Of a DNA stretch of 56,902 nt, positions 26,341-35,752 are shown piece after piece. Location of the stretch: assembly GCA_948874605.1 (NCBI GenBank), contig CAQRXS010000001.1:1-56902 (forward strand), read 5' to 3'. Within the stretch, counting starts at the first letter, position 1; each line of letters begins with the position of its first letter. The position numbers and the translations under genes are program-made. The notes under the pieces were generated by a model, which worked only from the letters and a program-made list of their open reading frames with translations, did no database searches and was not told the DNA's origin. The stretch is from an uncultured Bacilli bacterium (lineage in GTDB: Bacteria > Bacillota_I > Bacilli_A > RF39 > UBA660).

Positions 26341-27327
26341 TTGAAAAAGAAATTAATAGCTACAATAATAGGAATTATTCTTATTGTAGCCATGGTAGTA
26401 ACTTATACCATGCTAAACAAAGAGGCTGAAACAGGACTAACAAAATTACGACTTGCCGAAGTGACTCATAGTGCATTCTATGCTCCACTTTATGTTGCAA
26501 TTGAACAGGAATATTTTAAAGAAGAAGGCCTAGACATTGAACTATTATTAACACCAGGTGCAGATAAAGTTGCTGCTGCTGTATTATCTGGCGACGTAGA
26601 AGTAGGTTTTGCTGGACCAGAAAGTGCAATCTATATTTATGAAGGCAAAGAAAGTGATTATTTAATTACATTTGCAGGCCTTACAAAACGTGATGGTCAA
26701 TTTATCATTGGTAAAAATGACAATTTTGATTGGAAATCATTAGAAGGAAAAGAAGTATTAGTAGGAAGAAAAGGTGGAATGCCAGCCTTAAATTTCTTAA
26801 ATGCATTAAAAAATGCAGGTGTTGATATTTCTAAAGTAAATTTAAACTACTCTGTAGAATTTGCAGCACTATCAGGTTCTTACATTGCAGGTATTGGTGA
26901 TTTTGTAAATCTTTTTGAACCAAATGCTACGAAATTAGAGAAGGAAGGATTTGGAAATGTAGTCGCATCAATTGGAGAGAAATCTGGTATTATGCCTTAC
27001 ACAGCATTCTATAGTAAAAAAAGTTATTTACAAGATAACAAAGAAATATTACAAAAATTTAACAAGGCCTTAAATAAAGGATTAGAATATGTAAGCGCAC
27101 ATAGTGAAGCAGAAATTGCCAAAACTATATTACCTCAATTCCCAGACACAAGTTTAAAAGATTTAGAAAGTATCGTCAAAAGATATATAGAAAGCGATAG
27201 TTGGTATAAAACAACATTCATAAAAGAAGAAGACTTTAAAAATCTGGAAAAGTTAATGATTGAAAATAATCTTTTAAAAGACTATGTACCATACAATACT
27301 TTAATATATAATTTATCAAATGAATAA
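26341..27327 (+). CDS. ABC substrate-binding protein, NMT1/THI5-like
   Basis: This 328-residue extracytoplasmic binding protein has an N-terminal hydrophobic anchor (LIATIIGIILIVAMVVTYTM) without a lipobox Cys, so it is probably membrane-tethered. The NMT1/SsuA fold follows: RLAEVTHSAFYAPLYVAIEQ, FKEEGLDIELLLTPGADK, AVLSGDVEVGFAGPESAIYI. Family members bind thiamine precursors, riboflavin, sulfonates, taurine or nitrate; the ligand here is uncertain. The start is TTG at 26341, with AGGAGG 7 bases upstream. It overlaps the ATPase gene by 8 bases. Confidence 0.85.
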   Translation: MKKKLIATIIGIILIVAMVVTYTMLNKEAETGLTKLRLAEVTHSAFYAPLYVAIEQEYFKEEGLDIELLLTPGADKVAAAVLSGDVEVGFAGPESAIYIYEGKESDYLITFAGLTKRDGQFIIGKNDNFDWKSLEGKEVLVGRKGGMPALNFLNALKNAGVDISKVNLNYSVEFAALSGSYIAGIGDFVNLFEPNATKLEKEGFGNVVASIGEKSGIMPYTAFYSKKSYLQDNKEILQKFNKALNKGLEYVSAHSEAEIAKTILPQFPDTSLKDLESIVKRYIESDSWYKTTFIKEEDFKNLEKLMIENNLLKDYVPYNTLIYNLSNE

Positions 27328-28069
27328 ATTACTAACTCTTTCGCATATCAGTAAAAACTATGTTACTGAAAAAGAAGAAATTCAAGCCATTAAAGATATC
27401 ACATTAGAAATAGAGGAAGGAAATATTATAACTATTGTAGGTTCTAGTGGATGTGGAAAATCCTCTCTTTTAAGTATCTTAGCTGGAATCGATTCAAAAT
27501 CAAGTGGTGAAATAAAATTTTCAAAAGAGTCTCCGGTCATAGGTTATATGTTACAAAATGATGCCCTATTCCCATGGCTTACTATTTATGAAAATGCTAT
27601 TTTAGGATTAAAAATCAGAAAAAAAGATACAAAAGAAAATTTAGAGTATGTCAAAAATCTTTTAGAAACCTATAAATTAAGCGAATTTAACGAAAAATAT
27701 CCAAGTGAACTATCAGGAGGAATGAAACAACGTGTCGCACTTATTAGAACACTAGCTCTAAAACCAGACATTCTATTATTAGATGAACCATTCTCAGCTC
27801 TTGATTATCAATCAAGATTAGCTGTATCCGATGATGTCTATAATATCATAAAAAAAGAAGGCATTACGACAATTATGGTCTCACACGACATTGCAGAAGC
27901 CATATCAATGTCAGATAAAGTTGTAGTATTATCAAAAAGACCATGTTACATAAAAAAAATATATTCAATAGCATTAACGGATAAATCTACACCAATTGAA
28001 AATCGAAATGCTAAAGAATTTGCGACCTACTATAATAAAATATGGAAGGATTTGGATATCAATGTCTAG
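27320..28069 (+). CDS. ABC importer ATPase (SsuB/ThiZ-like)
   Basis: This 249-residue ATPase has Walker A GSSGCGKSS at 41-49, the Q-loop in YMLQNDALFPWLT, signature ELSGGMKQRVALIRTLA, Walker B ILLLDEP with FSALD, and the switch His in MVSHDIAEA. The Q-loop form with LFPW is typical of sulfonate, taurine, nitrate and thiamine-precursor importers. It starts inside the end of the binding-protein gene and overlaps the permease by 8 bases, so the three are translated together. Confidence 0.9.
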   Translation: MNKLLTLSHISKNYVTEKEEIQAIKDITLEIEEGNIITIVGSSGCGKSSLLSILAGIDSKSSGEIKFSKESPVIGYMLQNDALFPWLTIYENAILGLKIRKKDTKENLEYVKNLLETYKLSEFNEKYPSELSGGMKQRVALIRTLALKPDILLLDEPFSALDYQSRLAVSDDVYNIIKKEGITTIMVSHDIAEAISMSDKVVVLSKRPCYIKKIYSIALTDKSTPIENRNAKEFATYYNKIWKDLDINV

Positions 28070-28850
28070 TGAATCATTTAAAAAAATGAAAAAACAGAAA
28101 AACAAAAAGAGACTTATTTTGATTACTCAAATTAGTATTGTTTTCTTGATTTTATTAACTTGGGAAATACTAGCAAAAGAAAAAATACTAAATCCATTCA
28201 TTTTTTCAAGTCCAACTAGAATTATAGATACAATATGGAATTTAATAAAAACTGGTGAGCTTTGGGGACACATTGCCACAACCCTTTATGAAACAGCTCT
28301 TGCATTTACTATCGGGATATCTTTTGGATTTATTATAGCAATAATTTTATATGAATTGCCAACACTTGCAAAAATCATTGACCCTTTTTTAACAATGATT
28401 AACTCATTACCAAAAGTGGCCTTAGGTCCAATCATTATCATTTGGACAGGTGCAAATACAAAAAGTATCATAGTAATGGCTTTACTAATAAATTTAATAG
28501 TAAGTATTATGAATTTTTACAATGGATTCTTAGGAGCTGATGAAATAAAATTAAAGTTATTAAAAACTTTTGGCGCAACAAAAAAACAAATACTTAGATT
28601 TCTAATTATTCCCGAATCAAAAAGAACAATTATTTCATCCTTAAAAATAAATATTTCCATGACTTTAATTGGTGTAATTATGGGAGAATTTCTAGTAAGT
28701 AAAAAAGGCATAGGATATTTAATTATTTATGGTACACAAGTATTTAATTTAAATCTAGTTATGAGCGGAATTATCATACTTATTATTTTATCATTCTTAA
28801 TTTATGAATGTATATCACTAATAGAAAAAAAGTTATCGAAAGATCGATAG
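28062..28850 (+). CDS. ABC importer permease (SsuC/ThiX-like)
   Basis: The protein has about 262 residues and six hydrophobic segments. The importer EAA loop is near KLLKTFGATKKQILRFLIIP, the sequence that docks on the ATPase. It belongs with the binding protein and ATPase just upstream. I chose the ATG at 28062, which overlaps the ATPase stop, over an upstream ATG at 27996 that lies deep in the ATPase gene; residues upstream of it look like out-of-frame ATPase sequence. A terminator overlaps the stop codon. Confidence 0.87.
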   Translation: MSSESFKKMKKQKNKKRLILITQISIVFLILLTWEILAKEKILNPFIFSSPTRIIDTIWNLIKTGELWGHIATTLYETALAFTIGISFGFIIAIILYELPTLAKIIDPFLTMINSLPKVALGPIIIIWTGANTKSIIVMALLINLIVSIMNFYNGFLGADEIKLKLLKTFGATKKQILRFLIIPESKRTIISSLKINISMTLIGVIMGEFLVSKKGIGYLIIYGTQVFNLNLVMSGIIILIILSFLIYECISLIEKKLSKDR

Positions 28851-28856
28851 CTTTTT
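28826..28856 (+). terminator. Terminator of the NMT1-type operon
   Basis: GTTATCG and CGATAGC pair (one G-U) around AAAGAT, flanked by an A run and CTTTTT. Confidence 0.75.
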
Positions 28857-28862
28857 AAAGCG

Positions 28863-29089
28863 TTATAATTGCTTAATTCTATGCGCAGTAATAATTGTAT
28901 AGCAGTGCGCATTAACCGTTATTTTGCAATCATCTACACTTATATTCCAATTTCAGCACCATTTTCCAAAATGCGGAACCTACACCACTGAACAATATCG
29001 TTTGTTTCAATTTGTAAATTTCTTTTTATGCGCTCCATACCCATTTCTGTTGTATGAAGTTTATCTATGTTTTCTATTAGCTCTATCAT
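28863..29089 (-). pseudogene. Decayed DUF3781-family gene
   Basis: From ATG 29089 the frame reads MIELIENIDKLHTTEMGMER, then a stretch with the DUF3781 pattern (IKRNL...NDIVQWC), and stops after ENGAEIGI. The rest of the family sequence (WNISVDDCKITVNA, CYTIITAH) continues in another frame to TAA at 28863. The family normally has an E-R-x-G-K-N-W segment at the joint; it is missing, and ATTGG is the sequence on both sides, so a small deletion between short repeats is likely. GAGGTG precedes the ATG. DUF3781 has no known function. Confidence 0.7.
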
Positions 29090-29215
29090 CTGGACACCTC
29101 ACAACTTCATTTTCTCGTATTTCAACAAGTTGATAGGATCTTACCAAGAACACAAAGTCCAATTGGAATTTATAAATTATCTTCCTTCACCATTAATAGT
29201 CTCCACTTGTTAAAG
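29090..29215 (-). other. Remnant-like sequence upstream of the DUF3781 pseudogene
   Basis: An open stretch without a start codon runs to TAA at 29061 and reads YQLVEIRENEVVRCPDDRAN near its end. It looks like the tail of a decayed gene, but I cannot name the family. No promoter or intact gene is visible in this interval. Confidence 0.3.
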
Positions 29216-30244
29216 TTATTTTTTATTTCCATAGTCTTTTAAATAATTTATTAGAAATTGCATATTATCTATGTAGTATTCAATTTCATGCATCATTTTC
29301 AAAACTTGTTCACATTCTTTTGAATTATCAACCTGCTCTATTTCATCAGTATTTAGAATTAAATCTAAATTATAATACAAAAAGTCAAATCTTCCTAATA
29401 AATTTGCCACCACAAGGTTTTCAAAATCAATATTTTCAATAGATACACATTTGGTATATTCATCTAAAAATAGTTTTACTAAATCATAATCTAAATTGCA
29501 AGTTAACATTCCCGTCCAGCGAAGAAGAGTTTCTAAAAAATCTACACCAGTATCATCTACTCTACAAGATTCAAAATCAATTAAGTAAGGAGCTTCGTAT
29601 TTCCATAAAACATTTGATGGCTTAATATCTCTATGACATATACCAGGCGATGCAATTCGTTTGTTTTTAGCTTGAATAACATTTTCAAATATTCCATAAT
29701 ATTTTTGATAATTGTTTAAATAAATTTTTTTAAATGGCATACAATCAAACTTTTTACATTGTATAAATTTAGACCAATCAATAGAATGTCTAATTATTTT
29801 GCTATAGCCAATTTTATAATCTATTGAATGAATTTTAGATAACAACTCTGCTATTTTACGAACATGTTTCGGTTCTATGTTGCTTTCAGATATTGCATAA
29901 CCATCTATATAAGGATATACCATTATATTTTCTCCAAGCAAATTTATAATCTGAGTACCATCGATTTCTAATGCACTTACAACAGTAACTTCGTGCTGTT
30001 TACATATATTCGCTAGTTTCTCACTTACCACATATCTCTCAATATTTTTAGTGACATTTTGGTTTAAAATCTTTACTACAAAACTTCCATTAGAAGTGTC
30101 AATTCTATAAACATCATTTATAAGTCCTCCAGTAAGTGGTTTTACTGATAATATTTTATATCTATTTATTATTTCGGAATCATTCATATAATCTAGGAAT
30201 TTAGTTTTATTTTCATAATCTTTTCTTATTGCGTTTTTTTTCAT
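29216..30244 (-). CDS. APH/choline kinase-like phosphotransferase
   Basis: This 342-residue protein-kinase-fold enzyme has a nucleotide loop near LTGGLINDVYRI, the phosphate Lys in FVVKIL, the catalytic loop CHRDIKPSNVLW at 203-214 and metal-binding DFE at 223-225. This is the aminoglycoside/CotS/choline kinase pattern (DFE instead of DFG). The substrate could be an aminoglycoside, a sugar, choline or another small molecule; no resistance claim is justified. The RBS is weak (GAAAAG). It lies next to a decayed gene and runs in the same direction as trpS, 68 bases away. Confidence 0.75.
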   Translation of the reverse strand: MKKNAIRKDYENKTKFLDYMNDSEIINRYKILSVKPLTGGLINDVYRIDTSNGSFVVKILNQNVTKNIERYVVSEKLANICKQHEVTVVSALEIDGTQIINLLGENIMVYPYIDGYAISESNIEPKHVRKIAELLSKIHSIDYKIGYSKIIRHSIDWSKFIQCKKFDCMPFKKIYLNNYQKYYGIFENVIQAKNKRIASPGICHRDIKPSNVLWKYEAPYLIDFESCRVDDTGVDFLETLLRWTGMLTCNLDYDLVKLFLDEYTKCVSIENIDFENLVVANLLGRFDFLYYNLDLILNTDEIEQVDNSKECEQVLKMMHEIEYYIDNMQFLINYLKDYGNKK

Positions 30245-30312
30245 ATTTTACTTTTCTCTTTTCATTATGATTTATCTCAAGGGCAAGCATCGGGATATAA
30301 TATCCTAAGAGA

Positions 30313-31416
<1,104 letters not shown>

Positions 31417-31440
31417 TTAAAAATATTCTATCATAGACAA

Positions 31441-31472
31441 AAAAAAATAAAAAGAAAAGCTGCTCACTTTTC
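31441..31472 (-). terminator. Terminator of the DUF1292-like gene
   Basis: Minus strand GAAAAG and CTTTTC pair around a 7-base loop, followed by a T-rich tail. It lies between trpS and the gene at 31483. Confidence 0.55.
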
Positions 31473-31482
31473 CAAAAATTAA

Positions 31483-31743
31483 CTATTTTAAATCATCAAT
31501 CATCGCGTCCATAAGCATTTGTTTTACCCTTGTAAACTCGGTCTCGTTCTGAACAGGAAATAATTGATTAGACTTCACATCTAACAAAGAATGTCTCAAA
31601 ATTAACGGTGATTGAACTATAGGATTTTCATTCTCATCAATTTCTAACAAAAGAAAATATTCAGAATCACCATCTACAATTTTAGAGCTTATTGAGTAAT
31701 CTTTGCCATTTAATGTTAAAATATCATATAATTCATATTTCAT
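31483..31743 (-). CDS. Small DUF1292-like protein
   Basis: This 86-residue acidic protein has the pattern Y-x-D-I-L-x-L-x-x-K-D-Y, then YFLLLEIDENENP and a C-terminal DDLK. It resembles the small DUF1292/YrzB family of Firmicutes, whose role is unknown. The likeness is by pattern only. GGAAGAGG precedes the ATG. It follows the large membrane protein gene by 2 bases, so it is expressed with it. Confidence 0.55.
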   Translation of the reverse strand: MKYELYDILTLNGKDYSISSKIVDGDSEYFLLLEIDENENPIVQSPLILRHSLLDVKSNQLFPVQNETEFTRVKQMLMDAMIDDLK

Positions 31744-31745
31744 AC

Positions 31746-33893
31746 TTATCTTCCTCTTCCTTGATTAGAGTTTTCTAACTCAATAGTCTCCTGAAATGGC
31801 GATAGATTTTCATCAACCATAAACGTTCCAGTTGGAATTCTATGTATCGCATAATCTTCTTCACCAGTTTGAGCAACCGCGTCCACAGACCTTAATATTC
31901 CACCCTCAGAATCAATAGTATAAACTTTTGTAGCCGCGTCTTTCTCTTCCATGTTTACCGTTAAAGAAGTACCATCAGGCATTTCATATTTACGATTAAC
32001 AATACGATACTCATCATTTGGATATTTTGGCGACAAAGGCACATCAGAACCACTTTGATAAATAAAAGCAGTCTCTCCAGGTTCAATTTTAAAATTCGTC
32101 GCATCTGTCCAATCTTGATAAAAATCTTTAAGATTCACATCATTAATTTGGAAATCTGTAGATAAATTTTCATCTAGATCAGTCTCTTCAAAAGAAGTAT
32201 TAAGAATATTTTCATCAAGATTCGCAAAATCAAATGATTCATTTTCTTTGGCATCTTCAGAAACGCTCTCTACAACATTTAAATTTTTAGAAGTTTTCGG
32301 CATATATTTAGCAAAGCCCATAAGCGCAGTAGAAGCCACTAAAAGCACTGCTGCTACAGCAACTCTTTTTAATTTTTTCTTAAAAGACTCTAAAAACTTA
32401 GGTTTGCGTTTCTTTTCAACAACAATCGCATTTTCAGGATTTACAGCATCAGCATAATGTGCAATAATTTCTAAAAATTCTTCTTTATATTCCTCATCCA
32501 AAGTATATTGTTTACCATTGACTGTATATATAAAAGGATTATGAACTTCTCTAGAACATATCATTTCTATTTTTTTAATATAATAATTTTCTTTCTCTTT
32601 TTGATTCAAGTTTTCCTCAAGATGCATTAAATCATCGTTTACTTCTAATTCTTTAGAAGCTTTTTGATATTCTTCATAACAGGTTCGAAAAGCAGGAACA
32701 TCTGGAAGCGAAACAAGATATTTAGCATCATCCAATTGAACTTCCTGAACATCTTGAGTTGCATTTGCTAAATATTTTTGCATTAAATCTTTAAAGTAAT
32801 TTCTTCTCTCTTCAACAGAAAAAGATTCCACAGCTATCCAATCAATAGGGACACTAAACAATTGAACATTTTTAGAATGTTGATTTAAAAGGATCGCTAT
32901 TTTGTCATACAATTCTTTATACTCAAGAGGAACATATTTTCCTTTAATATAACATTTATTTAAAGCCATATCACAACGTGCTTCAATTTGTAACATCAAA
33001 TTTGCCAAATAAGATTTCTTCTGAGGCTCAGTCATTGTTTCATATAAATCGCCTTCAAATACTACAGGTGGATATATATTTTCGAGTTCCTCTTCAATAG
33101 TTTTTACTTCAAACAATAATCTCTGATATTTACCTACCAATTTTTTTGGAATATTAACACGCACATCTTTATCATGTAAAGAATAAGTTAAAGTCTGCTT
33201 TTTCCCTTTTCCATTTTCTATTTCATGCATTTCATCATACAATTGTTGCAATTTTACCTGCAATTCTTCTTCATTTTCATCAGTTTTAAAATTTACCAAA
33301 GGTTCAAAAGACGGTAAATCTAAATGATAAGGGTCTTCTTCACTTCTCTCAAAATTCATGTATACAGCCTTTTGAGAATTATCAAGTTCGGCCAGTTGTT
33401 GTAACAAAGAAGAATCAAGTCTATCTAGTTCTTCCATTTGAGCTTGATAAAAGTCTTTTTTTATTCCCGGAATAGATACAGGAAAACCGTATTCATTTAA
33501 AACAGTTTCAAGAAATGTACCATCGGGTATTCCAATATTCTCTATATTTCTTAATGAAACAATTATTTCACGTCGTTTATAAAAAGCATTAATAAGTTCT
33601 TGCTCTTTCTGTAATTCTTCTTGTAATTAAGCTTCTTCATTTCGAAAACTATTTATAAGATCCCAATAATCTTGACGCTCCTTTAACCATGAATTTAATT
33701 CATTTTGAAAAGAATTATCCTCCGAAGCATTATTCTTTTCTTCCACTTCTTTCACTGCTTGATATAACTCAGGTAATAATGCTTCAAAATCATTTATATC
33801 TTTGATTAACTCATTATGTCGTAAAATTTTAGCATCTCTTTCATTTAATTTTTTCTCCATAATCTCATATAATTCTTCTGTAGTTTTATTCAT
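31746..33893 (-). pseudogene. Large coiled-coil membrane protein gene split by in-frame TAA
   Basis: Two stretches lie in one frame. The first runs from ATG 33893 (SD AGGGG) for 88 codons, MNKTTEELYEIMEKKLNERD onward, to TAA at 33627-33629. The next 63 codons (LQEELQKEQELINAFYKRRE...) have no ATG, GTG or TTG until Met at 33437, which lacks a ribosome binding site. From there 563 codons continue to 31746. The full product would have about 715 residues: a long helical cytoplasmic part, one membrane segment (about 359-376 counted from the second Met) and a 190-residue outer domain ending FQETIELENSNQGRGR. A CAA to TAA change would explain the stop. No family is recognised. Confidence 0.6.
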
Positions 33894-33915
33894 AATACCC
33901 CTACTCTCTATAATA

Positions 33916-33944
33916 AAAGTAACATAATAACTATCTAAAGTCAA
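33916..33944 (-). promoter_or_regulatory. Promoter of the split gene, related to the BspA-like promoters
   Basis: Minus strand TTGACTTTA (-35 at 33939-33944), a 17-base spacer ending TATTATGT, and TACTTT (33916-33921). The TTGACTTTA...TATGTTA order matches the promoters of the two BspA-like genes, but with 2 bases fewer between the hexamers. Confidence 0.55.
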
Positions 33945-33952
33945 ACAATAGA

Positions 33953-33975
33953 AAAAAACACTCCAAAAGGAATGT
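33953..33975 (-). terminator. Terminator copy 1 (after BspA-like gene B)
   Basis: Minus strand CATTCC-TTTT-GGAGTG with a T6 tail. The same hairpin recurs at 35725 and 37494. Confidence 0.8.
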
Positions 33976-33979
33976 AATT

Positions 33980-35638
33980 TTAAAATGCTCCAGACCAAGA
34001 ACTATGCGTTGGCTTATTTGCAGCGCAACGAGAATACATAAGATTAATATTTGAACCATCTTTTCTCACAAAATTATCCCCATATATTATAGATTCTAAT
34101 TTAGAATTATCTGCAAACATAACAGATGTATCCGTAACATTAGAAGTATCAAAACTGCTTATGTTTAAATTTGTTAAACTGTTACAACCACAAAACATAC
34201 CAGCCATAGTTGTTGCACTCAAGGTATCAAAATTACTTACGTCTAAACTAGTTAAGCCATTACAATTATAAAACATATCAGACATATCAGTAACATTAGA
34301 AGTATTAAAATTACTTACATCTAAGTTCGTTAAACTACTACATGAACAAAACATATATCTCATAGTTGTTACACTTGAAGTGTCAAAATTACTTACGTCT
34401 AAACTAATTAAACTACTACATCGATTAAACATAAAAAGCATCACGGTTACTTTAGATGTATCAAAATTACTTATATCTAAGCTTACTAAACTATCGCACT
34501 GATTAAACATATAAGACATATCAGTCACACTAGATGTATCAAAATTACTTAAATTCAAGCTTGTTAAATTTAGACAACGACTAAACATATCACTCATATC
34601 AGTAACATTAGAAGTATCAAAATTACTTACATCTAAACTTATTAGACTATTACAATCTCGAAACATATAAGACATATTAGTTACACTAGACGTATCAAAA
34701 TTACTAAAGTTTAAACTTGTTAAATTTTTACACTCTCGAAACATCTGAAACATACTTGTCACCTTTGAAGTATCTAAATATTCCATACCTTCAATCTCAA
34801 CTAAATTTGTAAATCCATAAAACAAACTAGAACTATCTGGATTTAAGATTAGCTTTTGAGAGCTTTGTAAATAGGCTGTATAAGTATTACCATCTTCATT
34901 AGGTATTATATAGGACATAATGCTTCCATCTTGAGTAGTGGATTCATCACTGGTTTTGAGCGAATTTTCAATCTCTTGCATCTCATTTTGAATCACTATT
35001 TTCGTAATACTACTTTTATACTCCCACATACCTTCTGTCTCATTAGAAGAAACAGTCCGTAACACTCCAGGTGCCTTTAATGCTTCATTTATATAGCTAG
35101 AATTAATAGTAATTTTGCCCTGCCATATTGCATTTTGAGTATTAGGCGTATCATACATTATTGACTCGTCTAACCAAGCTCTAAGATCATATTCTTTTTC
35201 TTCATTCACATCTAAATACCAACTATCTAAAATATATGCACTTTGAACATTCTCTAAAACCGGAGTTGCAGCTGGATTTTTTGTTAAAATCTTGGCTTTT
35301 TCTTCATTTAATTTTACTTTTAAATAATTAATATCTAATGTAGATTGTTCTAATGTTTCCAATGCAATGCTATAACTTGCAAATGCTTCACAATTATTTT
35401 TAATTTTAAATTTGTATGGAGTTAAAGATGAGCCTTTCATATCCGTAATAGGATAAGCGTTTTCTAAGTTTATATTCGTTCCATTCTCTTCTAAAAAAGT
35501 AATGCTAAAGCAGCTTGAAGATATCGTGTTGGTTGTTTCTTGTTGTAATGTAATTTGCCATAAAGCAAAACTTGCTCCTATCATTAATATTGTAAGGATA
35601 AGAAACATAACTACAAAAAAACTTTTTTTATTTTTCAT
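33980..35638 (-). CDS. BspA-like leucine-rich surface protein, copy B
   Basis: This 552-residue exported protein starts with a hydrophobic signal/anchor (residues 5-27, FFVVMFLILTILMIG), then SFALWQ as in TasA/camelysin-type proteins, a beta-rich head of about 190 residues, nine DUF285/BspA repeats (unit F-D-T-S-x-V-T-x-M-x-x-M-F-x-x-C, about 24 residues) and a fixed tail (GDNFVRKDGSNINLMYSRCA, then HSSWSGAF). BspA-like proteins usually bind host or bacterial partners at the cell surface. It is a tandem paralogue of the gene at 35753-37411 with the same length and ends. Its SD is weak (AAAGAAAG), unlike copy A, so it may be translated less. Confidence 0.8.
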   Translation of the reverse strand: MKNKKSFFVVMFLILTILMIGASFALWQITLQQETTNTISSSCFSITFLEENGTNINLENAYPITDMKGSSLTPYKFKIKNNCEAFASYSIALETLEQSTLDINYLKVKLNEEKAKILTKNPAATPVLENVQSAYILDSWYLDVNEEKEYDLRAWLDESIMYDTPNTQNAIWQGKITINSSYINEALKAPGVLRTVSSNETEGMWEYKSSITKIVIQNEMQEIENSLKTSDESTTQDGSIMSYIIPNEDGNTYTAYLQSSQKLILNPDSSSLFYGFTNLVEIEGMEYLDTSKVTSMFQMFRECKNLTSLNFSNFDTSSVTNMSYMFRDCNSLISLDVSNFDTSNVTDMSDMFSRCLNLTSLNLSNFDTSSVTDMSYMFNQCDSLVSLDISNFDTSKVTVMLFMFNRCSSLISLDVSNFDTSSVTTMRYMFCSCSSLTNLDVSNFNTSNVTDMSDMFYNCNGLTSLDVSNFDTLSATTMAGMFCGCNSLTNLNISSFDTSNVTDTSVMFADNSKLESIIYGDNFVRKDGSNINLMYSRCAANKPTHSSWSGAF

Positions 35639-35662
35639 ATAGTACCTACTTTCTTTATTATA

Positions 35663-35693
35663 AGGATAACATAGCCTACCACCTTAAAGTCAA
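35663..35693 (-). promoter_or_regulatory. Promoter of BspA-like gene B
   Basis: Minus strand TTGACT (35688-35693), a 19-base spacer, and TATCCT (35663-35668) with an extended TGT. The spacer reads TTAAGGTGGTAGGC and so on, without the G7 run seen in the other copy. Further downstream there is a TTATAAT that could serve as an alternative -10. Confidence 0.5.
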
Positions 35694-35724
35694 TTTACAA
35701 ATTCTTTACGTTATTTAAAATTTT

Positions 35725-35748
35725 AAAAAAACACTCCAAAAGGAATGT
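35725..35748 (-). terminator. Terminator copy 2 (after BspA-like gene A)
   Basis: Same CATTCC-TTTT-GGAGTG hairpin plus T7 as at 33953, so gene, promoter and terminator were duplicated together. Confidence 0.8.
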
Positions 35749-35752
35749 AATT

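Noticed and set aside
28924..29133. 69-codon + strand ORF
   Set aside because: It is the shadow of the DUF3781 remnant, which has recognisable family sequence on the minus strand.
29216..30244. Aminoglycoside-resistance gene
   Set aside because: Only the general APH/choline-kinase fold is recognisable; the sequence gives no ground for a resistance call.
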